Part shown: in pieces, positions 1 to 4,864 of the stretch
Numbering within the stretch: the stretch's first letter is position 1
Layout: the number at the start of each line of letters is the position of its first letter
Assembly (NCBI GenBank): GCA_002780805.1
Contig: PEUD01000151.1
Span: 1 to 5,474, forward strand
DNA: 5,474 nt
Direction of reading: 5' to 3'
Source of the DNA: Candidatus Omnitrophica bacterium CG02_land_8_20_14_3_00__42_8
Lineage (GTDB): Bacteria; Omnitrophota; Gorgyraeia; Gorgyraeales; Gorgyraeaceae
Made by a program: the position numbers and the translations under genes
Notes under the pieces: generated by a model
Database searches by the model: none
What the model saw: the letters and a program-made list of their open reading frames with translations, nothing else
Told to the model about the DNA's origin: nothing

Positions 1-151
1 ATGCTCTTATGCAATATTCCGTGTCCTCAAAGTTTCCAAGGCCGTAACCAACTTTTAATACGCCTATTTTATTTATGACTTCTCTTTTTATTAAGTAGCA
101 GAATCCTATAGCTGTAGCCATCTCCATATACTGGCCTTTATATTGTTTCAT
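1..151 (-). pseudogene. Family 2 glycosyltransferase fragment, N-terminal half missing
   Basis: The minus strand is open for 50 codons from an ATG at 151-149 to the window edge. The peptide contains GFCYLIKREVINKIG followed by GYGLGNFEDTEYCIRA. This matches the acceptor-side block of GT2 glycosyltransferases, commonly G-x-C-x-LI-[KR]-RE-VI-x-KIG then G-x-FED-[TD]-[DE]-[FY]-C-x-RA, where the ED pair belongs to the catalytic region. GT2 enzymes transfer sugars from nucleotide-sugar donors, often for O-antigen or capsule, which fits the rmlD gene in the same window. The nucleotide-binding N-terminal half (VSIIIxTYN type) is not upstream. An IS element starts at 152, and before that insertion an in-frame TAA stood two codons upstream of this ATG, only about 45 bp from the end of the HEPN gene. 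The gene was therefore probably broken before the IS arrived. The remainder lies beyond the left edge. Family assignment is fairly sure; that it is a non-functional remnant is inference. Confidence 0.72.
147..151. repeat. Target-site duplication TTCAT, left copy
   Basis: TTCAT directly abuts the left terminal repeat and is identical to 1696-1700. On the minus strand it reads ATGAA, so the duplicated bases include the ATG that opens the glycosyltransferase fragment. Confidence 0.88.
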
Positions 152-165
152 CCTGAATCCTGCGT
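152..165. repeat. Left terminal inverted repeat of the IS
   Basis: CCTGAATCCTGCGT is the exact reverse complement of 1682-1695. The identity stops at once on the inner side (GAAAAA here against CATAAA at the other end), which defines a 14-bp terminal repeat. Confidence 0.93.
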
Positions 166-239
166 GAAAAACGCCTTTTTATAATGCAAATTTTTTATAT
201 AAATCATACTGTGTCAATAGTTGAAGTATACCTGTTCTT

Positions 240-1547
240 TTAAATACGCATTCGCCGAATGTTCCTTAGCGCATATTCGAATACTTCTCGGTATAAAAAG
301 TTCTCTGGCAGTTTCAATGTCGGACGATTGTCGGTATAGACTAACTGGCCCGGGACTATAAGCAGCTGGTTGCGCAAAGTGCCTAAAGTTATTGATTGGA
401 ATTCTTCCGGAAGACAGAGCCTTTTGAACCAATTGATGAGATTGTAGGCTAGGAGCAAGAGATGAAAATGGATTTCGTTGGCGGTAAAATTCCTGGTTGG
501 TATTTTTCCCAAAGGATAATCGTGCTTGAGCTGGCGAATTATAAGTTCGATACCTGCGCGGTCGTGATAAAAACGCCAAATGTTTTCGGGGCGCAGAGGC
601 AAATTTGTTACTAATATATGATATGCCCAATCGTCCAGTTGAAATAATGTTAACTGAACCTGTTCTGAGTGGCTTTCTGGCAGGCGTTTGCGCATAACAA
701 TAAATTTGTGCGGTTTTTGCCAGCCCATAGGCTGGTAGGAAAAACTGCCCACTTGCCAGAGTGGACTTATGCTTCTGAAACGAATTATTGAGAGCTTGCG
801 TTGTAAAGGCTGGGTTAGTTTGGCTATAATGGCGTAACCGATATTTTTCTCGTCGAGGAATTCGATGAGTTGATGGTCGTAGAAGCCAACGTCTCCTCGT
901 AAACGAAGAGAACGGATACCATATGGGAGTTTGGCTAAAGAGCTTTTTATAAGATCTAAAGCAACGCTCCCAGGATAAGTATTGCCGGGGCGAAAAATAG
1001 CATGCCAGCAGTCTTTGGTATGGGCCTCGAAACAGATGACAGGATGATAAGAAGGCCTGCCTCGTTTGTGCGGGTTGTAACCTATTTTGGCTCCCTGAAG
1101 TTTGCCATAGACAGTTAATACGGTTGAGTCCAAATCGAATATGAGATGCTTGTGTAAAGCCGGCTTCTGGATAAATTGGTTTCTTAGGCGGTCGTGCAAC
1201 TGAAATACTTCTCGCAAAGCCTGTGGATTTATGCGTAAAAGAAAACGCCTTAAAGCCGTTGGGTTTGGATAAGATGGCAGACCGGTAAGATATTGGAATA
1301 CTCCATTGCGGCGTAAAAGATACGTTGTTTCGATACGGTCTAATCCTAGCATCATTGGATAGACTAATGCTAAGAGCATATCTGACAGGCTGTAGCGGTG
1401 GTTGCGCTGGATGAGATGGATATCGTGAGCGATACGGCTCTTTAAGCCAAGCTTGGTTAGGAATTGATAGAGCAAATAAACCCCGCCAAAATGGCTTAAG
1501 GTTTTTGCTGTAAAGGTAATACGAAGGTTTTTGGGCCCGTAACGCAT
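240..1547 (-). CDS. IS1380-family DDE transposase
   Basis: This 435-aa protein catalyses cut-and-paste transposition of the surrounding element. It has the RNase H-fold DDE layout of IS1380 transposases: first Asp at 140 within FDLDSTVLTVYG (137-148), followed by the family block GYNPHKRGRPSYHPVICFE (156-174); second Asp at 219 in LRGDVGFYD; and the catalytic Glu at 334 in YHDRAGIELIIRQLKHDY (327-344). Length is normal for the family (about 430-470 aa) and no frameshift or stop interrupts it. The ATG at 1547-1545 is the only good start, because an in-frame TAA lies about 20 bases upstream. No strong ribosome-binding site is visible (an AGGTT lies roughly 9-13 bases upstream), consistent with the low expression usual for transposases. 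Confidence 0.95.
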   Translation of the reverse strand: MRYGPKNLRITFTAKTLSHFGGVYLLYQFLTKLGLKSRIAHDIHLIQRNHRYSLSDMLLALVYPMMLGLDRIETTYLLRRNGVFQYLTGLPSYPNPTALRRFLLRINPQALREVFQLHDRLRNQFIQKPALHKHLIFDLDSTVLTVYGKLQGAKIGYNPHKRGRPSYHPVICFEAHTKDCWHAIFRPGNTYPGSVALDLIKSSLAKLPYGIRSLRLRGDVGFYDHQLIEFLDEKNIGYAIIAKLTQPLQRKLSIIRFRSISPLWQVGSFSYQPMGWQKPHKFIVMRKRLPESHSEQVQLTLFQLDDWAYHILVTNLPLRPENIWRFYHDRAGIELIIRQLKHDYPLGKIPTRNFTANEIHFHLLLLAYNLINWFKRLCLPEEFQSITLGTLRNQLLIVPGQLVYTDNRPTLKLPENFLYREVFEYALRNIRRMRI

Positions 1548-1602
1548 TAGAAATGAACCTAATTTTTAAGTAGGTTGATTTCCAGAAGTAATCTGGTATT
1601 TT

Positions 1603-1611
1603 ATTATACCA
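1603..1611 (-). promoter_or_regulatory. Extended -10 promoter of the transposase
   Basis: The minus strand reads TGGTATAAT (1611-1603), a TGn extended -10 with a consensus TATAAT hexamer, about 55 bases before the transposase start. The hexamer 17 bp upstream (GACGAT) is a poor -35. The -10 overlaps a small hairpin (TGGTAT/ATACCA, 1594-1611). A second short hairpin (CCAGA/TCTGG, 1582-1596) would lie in the leader RNA, where it could limit translation. Confidence 0.5.
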
Positions 1612-1681
1612 TGATTTACAGGCTAATCGTCGGTAAATATTATTTGTGATTATGTATTTGCCCATATTTTATAACTTTATG

Positions 1682-1695
1682 ACGCAGGATTCAGG
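1682..1695. repeat. Right terminal inverted repeat of the IS
   Basis: ACGCAGGATTCAGG is the perfect partner of 152-165. It is the end upstream of the transposase gene. Confidence 0.93.
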
Positions 1696-1700
1696 TTCAT
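1696..1700. repeat. Target-site duplication TTCAT, right copy
   Basis: TTCAT directly follows the right terminal repeat and is identical to 147-151. Removing the element and one copy restores a continuous sequence joining the GT2 fragment to the region behind the HEPN gene. Confidence 0.88.
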
Positions 1701-1757
1701 ATATTACCTATTGCCTACCGCCTTTTTCGTAATCCATAAGCCTTTATTCTAAAAATT

Positions 1758-2174
1758 TTACTTTAAATATTGCTGCAAGGGCAGGGATAATGTCCTTTGC
1801 TTTGACTTTTTTGCCTTCTCTTGCGCTTCTGCCTTAATAAACGGCCTTGCTTCATATTCCACTAAGTTCTTTTTTGCGATAACGCGCCTGGCTGTCTGGC
1901 TCTTTTGAGATACATTATCTATATTAAGCGATGCTGCCAATAAATCCACAACAGCCATATGGTCCTTTTCCGCAGAACATATTCCTGAGTATTTCACTAA
2001 AATAGCGTCTATAAGAGCTATAACGCAATGCACTCCGTTAAGGCCTACCGCATTCCAGTTTTCCGCCTTTTCAGCCTGATACATCGTTTGATAAAATTCC
2101 TTCGCTTTTTTAAGATATATTTCAAAATCAGACTTAGCCGCTTTCTTTACAGAATATTGCCTGGCCGCGCTCAT
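1758..2174 (-). CDS. HEPN-like partner of the MNT nucleotidyltransferase
   Basis: A 138-aa, mostly helical, lysine-rich protein. The core GVHCVIALIDAILVKYSG (47-64), a following DH (71-72), and RRVIAKKNLVEYEARPF (96-112) resemble HEPN-superfamily proteins in which an N/A-rich helix with 'H-x-x-I-x-x-x-DA' precedes a helix ending 'KN-x-x-EYE-x-R'. SAV_6107-like HEPN is the nearest subgroup I can recall; this is from memory. HEPN proteins in MNT-HEPN pairs are usually RNases (HepT-type toxins) controlled by their nucleotidyltransferase partner. The canonical RX4-6H catalytic motif is absent: no His follows R96/R97. It may therefore be a non-nuclease HEPN, act by another residue, or be a substrate-binding partner. 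Its ATG overlaps the stop of the upstream gene by 4 bp (ATGA), indicating translational coupling in a two-gene operon. HEPN assignment is moderately sure; toxin activity is inference. Confidence 0.68.
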   Translation of the reverse strand: MSAARQYSVKKAAKSDFEIYLKKAKEFYQTMYQAEKAENWNAVGLNGVHCVIALIDAILVKYSGICSAEKDHMAVVDLLAASLNIDNVSQKSQTARRVIAKKNLVEYEARPFIKAEAQEKAKKSKQRTLSLPLQQYLK

Positions 2175-2794
2175 GCTAAAATCCTTTCTATAGGCTCCCC
2201 GTATATCAGCCTATTATTATCAATAATGGACCGCATAAGTTGAGCCTTTTGTTTGTATTTATTTTTTGCTTCTGATACGGTTAATAAATACGGAGAAATC
2301 TCTACGCTGAATTTTTTTGCCATTATTGCGGTTAGATTATCCATCAGATTATCTACTTTGTGTTTGCTGATACTATCTCTGGTAATAATTAACAGGTCTA
2401 TATCGCTGGTAAAATTTTCTGTTTTAGCCGCAACGCTTCCAAATATAGCTATAGAACAAATACCTTTCTTTTCTGATCCGAGGATCTTCTTAATAATAAT
2501 TATAATATCTTTATAGATATCTTTCTCTTTCTGATAAAGAGGCTTTAATATGTTTTTAACTATATAATTATCCGGCCGAAGGCTGTATAGCAAAGCATTG
2601 CCCTGGCGCTTAACCTCTATAAGGCCTTCTTTACGCATATCCTGAAGCATCTCATAAGAATGCGAGACGCTTAAACCTGAACCCCTCGCGACGGCCCTGC
2701 CGGTAAATTCCGCATTACTACTGAAGAGAAACCTCAATATTTTAACCTTGGCGGGTTGATTCAGTATTTCATCTAATTTATTATGTATACGCAC
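2171..2794 (-). CDS. Winged-helix / minimal nucleotidyltransferase (MNT) fusion
   Basis: A 207-aa protein with two parts. Residues about 8-75 form a winged helix-turn-helix domain (AKVKILRFLFSS, then GRAVARGSGLSVSHSYEMLQ and MRKEGLIEVKRQGNALLYSL as recognition helix and wing). Residues about 110-200 form an MNT nucleotidyltransferase with the exact GS-x10-DxD signature: G119-S120 and D131-x-D133, with a likely third acid at E165 (FSVEISPYLL). MNT proteins act as antitoxins of HEPN partners, in studied cases by adding AMP to the partner. Here the HEPN gene follows with a 4-bp overlap. The start is GTG (2794-2792), supported by AAGGG six bases upstream. The DNA-binding domain together with the large palindrome in its own promoter suggests autoregulation. 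Some archaeal and bacterial HTH-NTase proteins stand alone, so a pure regulator is the alternative. Confidence 0.85.
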   Translation of the reverse strand: MRIHNKLDEILNQPAKVKILRFLFSSNAEFTGRAVARGSGLSVSHSYEMLQDMRKEGLIEVKRQGNALLYSLRPDNYIVKNILKPLYQKEKDIYKDIIIIIKKILGSEKKGICSIAIFGSVAAKTENFTSDIDLLIITRDSISKHKVDNLMDNLTAIMAKKFSVEISPYLLTVSEAKNKYKQKAQLMRSIIDNNRLIYGEPIERILA

Positions 2795-2800
2795 TGGGAT

Positions 2801-2805
2801 CCCTT
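2801..2805 (-). promoter_or_regulatory. Ribosome-binding site deciding the GTG start of the MNT gene
   Basis: The minus strand reads AAGGG, then six bases (ATCCCA), then GTG. This purine run is the best Shine-Dalgarno match in the leader and places the start at the GTG of 2794-2792. Confidence 0.65.
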
Positions 2806-2812
2806 TTATTTA

Positions 2813-2849
2813 CGATATACCGAACATATGTTCGGTATATCGAACATAT
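2813..2849. promoter_or_regulatory. 30-bp perfect palindromic operator with LexA-box core plus a third half-site
   Basis: Positions 2813-2842 are a perfect 30-bp palindrome centred between 2827 and 2828. Its core, CGAACATATGTTCG (2821-2834), agrees at every position with the Bacillus-type LexA/DinR box (CGAACRNRYGTTYG). A third half-site, CGAACATAT, repeats at 2841-2849, exactly 20 bp (two helical turns) from the first at 2821-2829. The array lies just downstream of the predicted -10 and about 19 bases before the GTG, so a bound repressor would block transcription of the MNT-HEPN pair. The binder could be LexA or the winged helix of the MNT protein itself. Confidence 0.8.
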
Positions 2850-2851
2850 AC

Positions 2852-2881
2852 AATATACCACATATTGCATATCGCTGTCAA
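2852..2881 (-). promoter_or_regulatory. Sigma-70 promoter of the MNT-HEPN operon
   Basis: The minus strand has a consensus -35 TTGACA (2881-2876) and, 18 bp later, TATATT (2857-2852); GTATAT at 17 bp is the alternative register. Transcription would begin near 2845, at the edge of the palindromic operator. The -35 is 21 bp beyond the stop of the rmlD fragment, so this module carries its own promoter. Confidence 0.65.
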
Positions 2882-2901
2882 GATTTGCCAGCCGCCGCAG
2901 T

Positions 2902-3141
2902 CTACGCGGTTATATCGGTTTTTAACAGCTTCAGATAATAATCCAAATCACATAAATCTATATCTATTGCCTTACGTATCTTGTCTATTTTTAATCCACC
3001 CTTTTTAGGCCGCTTTACCTTTAGTTTTAAGTCCTTTAATTTAATTTTTTGTATTAAAGTCTTATCCAGCTCAAACACATCTGCAATTTTATTCACATAG
3101 TCGTAACGATCTATAAATTCAGCCCCTGCGCCATGATCAAT
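2902..3141 (-). pseudogene. Remnant of a second, divergent rmlD 3' end
   Basis: The minus-strand frame from 3141 reads IDHGAGAEFIDRYDYVNK and continues to a TAG at 2904-2902. It aligns without gaps to the C-terminal part of the rmlD gene at 5097-4933: by hand count about 46 of 55 residues are identical from IDHGAG to GGLKIDKI. After that point the last 24 or so residues differ. An in-frame TAA sits two codons before the homology begins, and no start codon other than an internal GTG exists. It is therefore a decapitated fragment covering the last quarter of a dTDP-4-dehydrorhamnose reductase. Its first codons overlap, in another frame, the end of the AbiEii toxin gene. The divergence excludes a simple recent duplication of the neighbouring copy. 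Confidence 0.87.
2977..3141. repeat. Divergent direct repeat (rmlD 3' segment), left copy
   Basis: This 165-bp block aligns without gaps to 4933-5097 in the same orientation. Differences are mostly at third codon positions, as expected for homologous coding sequence from a related allele rather than a mechanistic target duplication. The two copies bracket the AbiE operon. Confidence 0.82.
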
Positions 3142-3965
3142 TTATTTAATGGCTTTAAATATTTCTTCAATTCTCTGTAAACCTTATTGAAATAAGGCAG
3201 ATTTATCATGTGATTAGATAATCGCGCATCCCATAGTTTATTATAGTTATTTTCTTTGCGATCAAGCATTTCAATGATATCAAAATTTTTTAAACCTTTA
3301 TACATGCCTTTTTCTTTAATACCTCTGCCCAGAAACGCGATCTCCACGCATTCATTAGATACCAGATACCATAAATCATATATGTCGCGGGGTTCATTTC
3401 TGCTTTTATCCAAAATACTGATATATTTTTCTATAAAGATTTCGGCTAAAGGATATACCTTCAACTTATCACCTTCCGGCATATCGGTATATTCATCATA
3501 TTCCCGTAAAAGCGTTTTTACCACAGGCCTATTGATCAATTTCTCGTTTATTGTAAAATCTATTTTGATTTCTCCTCTCGTTATATCCGCGCCTAATGGC
3601 CCTGAAAAATTTACAAAAAAAGTATAGCCATTAGCGTAGATTTCCTTGCTGCTTAAAATTAATTTTATGTTAGAGGCATCTAAAACTATACTATAAACAC
3701 TCTCTAACATCCCTGTTATGTCATCTATAGATAGGCTATTTAAGAGCGTAAAATCCAGATCCTCAGAAAATCTGTAATCATGGAAATATACTTTTTTTAA
3801 TGCTGTGCCGCCTTTAAAACTCATTACATCCTGCATGCCTGACATGGCAATACCTATTAGAATCCAGGAAAGCACATAATCCTTTTCTATGGTTTTTATA
3901 GGGATAGTTTTATTGCCTTTTGTTAAGCCGGACTGAATCCTGTATAGATTTCTAGATTCTATCAT
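3111..3965 (-). CDS. abiEii: AbiEii/AbiGii-family nucleotidyltransferase toxin
   Basis: A 284-aa protein, the usual length for AbiEii toxins, which are DNA polymerase-beta-fold nucleotidyltransferases; characterised members modify tRNA acceptor ends and cause growth arrest or abortive phage infection. Visible motifs: EKDYVLSWIL (27-36) preceding the active site; SFKGGTALKK (49-58) with RFSEDLDFTLL (65-75), giving the GG...S-x-DLD metal-binding signature (D69, D71); and the conserved C-terminal block PLAEIFIEKY...RNEPRDIYDLWYL (172-201) with K180, R193, D194 and D197. ATG at 3965-3963 follows the antitoxin stop by only 3 bp and has no clear Shine-Dalgarno, so translation is probably coupled. 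The last eight residues (I277-L284) and the stop are read from rmlD-derived DNA in a different frame, so the native C-terminus may have been slightly altered. All catalytic motifs are intact. Confidence 0.93.
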   Translation of the reverse strand: MIESRNLYRIQSGLTKGNKTIPIKTIEKDYVLSWILIGIAMSGMQDVMSFKGGTALKKVYFHDYRFSEDLDFTLLNSLSIDDITGMLESVYSIVLDASNIKLILSSKEIYANGYTFFVNFSGPLGADITRGEIKIDFTINEKLINRPVVKTLLREYDEYTDMPEGDKLKVYPLAEIFIEKYISILDKSRNEPRDIYDLWYLVSNECVEIAFLGRGIKEKGMYKGLKNFDIIEMLDRKENNYNKLWDARLSNHMINLPYFNKVYRELKKYLKPLNKLIMAQGLNL

Positions 3966-3968
3966 TTT

Positions 3969-4796
3969 TTAGGAGTGCACTGCCTGTTTTATTTCCTGCG
4001 GAGAAATATTAGCAATACATTTCCATAAATTTTTATACGTTTCCACGGCATTTAATAATGGATCCAGAGTATAGTATTTATTATTTATCTTTGATTTTAA
4101 TTTATTCAAATAGCAGGCATCCTTCAGGCCTAAACTTTCCAATATATAACCAAGCCTTTTGATTACAACTATCCTATCGAATCTGACAGCATAATTAAAC
4201 AGCCTGTTAAAATCTATTTTTTGTTTCTGCATCCATAAACCTTTCGCGATTTCTAAAATACCGCCGCAATATTGAGGCCGGTATAAACAATCTATGATTG
4301 TCCTCTCTATATCGCTAACCTTAACCTGCTCTGATTTTGTAACCCAGAAATTTTTTATGCCCCAGAGATTTTTCGAGCTGATGTAGATAAATTCAAATAT
4401 CACGCCTCCGGCAATCTTCTGTTTTTTATATTCTTGCTTCGGGGTATTTACAAATACCTTTGTTACAGGGTGCGTAACCATATTGTGCATATCCATGGCG
4501 CTATAATAGGAAATATAATAATCGGGACTGTTAACAATCTCTCTGGCGGCTACATACCAGTTCCCGATATATTTAGAATCTTTTCCTATCTCCTGCGGTA
4601 TTATAATATATTTTCCTTGTTTCAGACGGGAGATTATATTTCTTTTTATCAATTTACCGGCAAGATCGCTGGCAGCATTCTCTTTTAACCCCGTTATGGC
4701 CTCTATATCCTGTAATTTAAATATAGTTTTATTCAGCTTATATAAGGATGATATTAAATTAGCGCTGACTGCGCCCAGTGTTTTCATAGAAGTCAT
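3969..4796 (-). CDS. abiEi: AbiEi-family type IV antitoxin and operon repressor
   Basis: A 275-aa protein whose order of parts fits AbiEi antitoxins. An N-terminal winged helix (about 8-66; IFKLQDIEAITGLKENAASD, then LIKRNIISRLKQGKYIIIP) is followed by the AbiEi core: YYISYYSAMDMHNMV (93-107), VTKVFVNTPK (111-120) and VKVSDIERTIIDCLYRPQYCGG (158-179), the last a family hallmark. Known AbiEi proteins counteract AbiEii without forming a stable complex with it (type IV) and repress the operon through the N-terminal domain. The ATG at 4796-4794 is supported by AGGT about 6-9 bases upstream; a second in-frame Met is codon 4. It is the first gene of a two-gene operon, 3 bp ahead of abiEii, and a palindromic operator lies directly upstream. 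Family assignment is strong. Confidence 0.9.
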   Translation of the reverse strand: MTSMKTLGAVSANLISSLYKLNKTIFKLQDIEAITGLKENAASDLAGKLIKRNIISRLKQGKYIIIPQEIGKDSKYIGNWYVAAREIVNSPDYYISYYSAMDMHNMVTHPVTKVFVNTPKQEYKKQKIAGGVIFEFIYISSKNLWGIKNFWVTKSEQVKVSDIERTIIDCLYRPQYCGGILEIAKGLWMQKQKIDFNRLFNYAVRFDRIVVIKRLGYILESLGLKDACYLNKLKSKINNKYYTLDPLLNAVETYKNLWKCIANISPQEIKQAVHS

Positions 4797-4805
4797 TTTC
4801 TACCT

Positions 4806-4850
4806 ATTTTATGTAGATAACAGTTTACTATACTGTATTTTACATAAAAT
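4806..4850. promoter_or_regulatory. Palindromic operator of the AbiE operon
   Basis: A 45-bp interrupted palindrome is centred on 4828. The outer arms are ATTTTATGTA (4806-4815) and TACATAAAAT (4841-4850), a perfect 10-bp match. The inner arms ACAGT (4820-4824) and ACTGT (4832-4836) share the same centre. The right arm covers the predicted -10. AbiEi proteins are known to repress their own promoters by binding inverted repeats, so this is the probable AbiEi operator. Confidence 0.72.
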
Positions 4851-4864
4851 CGTGTGTTTGTCAA
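4837..4864 (-). promoter_or_regulatory. Sigma-70 promoter of the AbiE operon
   Basis: The minus strand has a consensus -35 TTGACA (4864-4859), a 16-bp spacer and TAAAAT (4842-4837). The -35 overlaps the rmlD stop codon (TGA at 4863-4861), so the cassette begins immediately after rmlD. The -10 is embedded in the right arm of the operator palindrome, which suits autorepression. Confidence 0.65.

Larger units (their letters stand above)
152..1695 (-). mobile_element. Complete IS1380-family insertion sequence, 1544 bp
   Basis: The element is bounded by perfect 14-bp inverted repeats (CCTGAATCCTGCGT at 152-165 and its complement at 1682-1695). It is flanked on both sides by the same 5 bp, TTCAT, at 147-151 and 1696-1700, which is the target duplication. 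One intact transposase of the IS1380 DDE group fills most of it, leaving about 75 bp downstream and 135 bp upstream of the gene inside the element. Length, single-ORF layout, short terminal repeats beginning CC and a 4-5 bp duplication all fit the family. Perfect ends, perfect duplication and an uninterrupted transposase indicate a recent and possibly still mobile insertion. Confidence 0.93.

Noticed and set aside
2..180. In-frame extension of the glycosyltransferase fragment into the IS end (GVFHAGFR before the Met).
   Set aside because: It looks GT-like, but those codons come from the terminal repeat of the IS, whose edge is fixed by the inverted repeat and target duplication. No start codon exists upstream in that frame.
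212..217. TTGACA on the minus strand near the IS end, a possible outward promoter into the GT2 fragment.
   Set aside because: No acceptable -10 lies 16-18 bp downstream; only A/T runs are present.
214..1665. A 484-codon open frame on the minus strand overlapping the whole transposase gene, shifted by one base.
   Set aside because: The protein is rich in Arg, Ser, Pro and Tyr with no recognisable motif, whereas the other frame encodes a textbook IS1380 transposase. An open shadow frame of this length is unusual but most likely reflects the transposase's codon use; conservation in other copies of the IS could test it.
1701..1757. A terminator or small gene between the HEPN stop and the IS.
   Set aside because: No stable GC stem followed by a T run is visible, and the only short frame (nine codons from ATG) has nothing to support it.
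2028..2516. Plus-strand open frames of 71 and 87 codons (2028-2243 and 2253-2516).
   Set aside because: They are antisense to the MNT and HEPN genes, have hydrophobic low-complexity translations and lack start signals.
2902..3096. The rmlD fragment read as an independent 64-aa gene with a GTG start.
   Set aside because: The GTG is the Val codon of DYVNKIADVF in the homologous rmlD, homology continues upstream of it, and there is no ribosome-binding site. It is a remnant, not a small gene.
3256..3627. Plus-strand open frame of 123 codons.
   Set aside because: It is antisense to the catalytic and C-terminal parts of AbiEii, which has clear family motifs.
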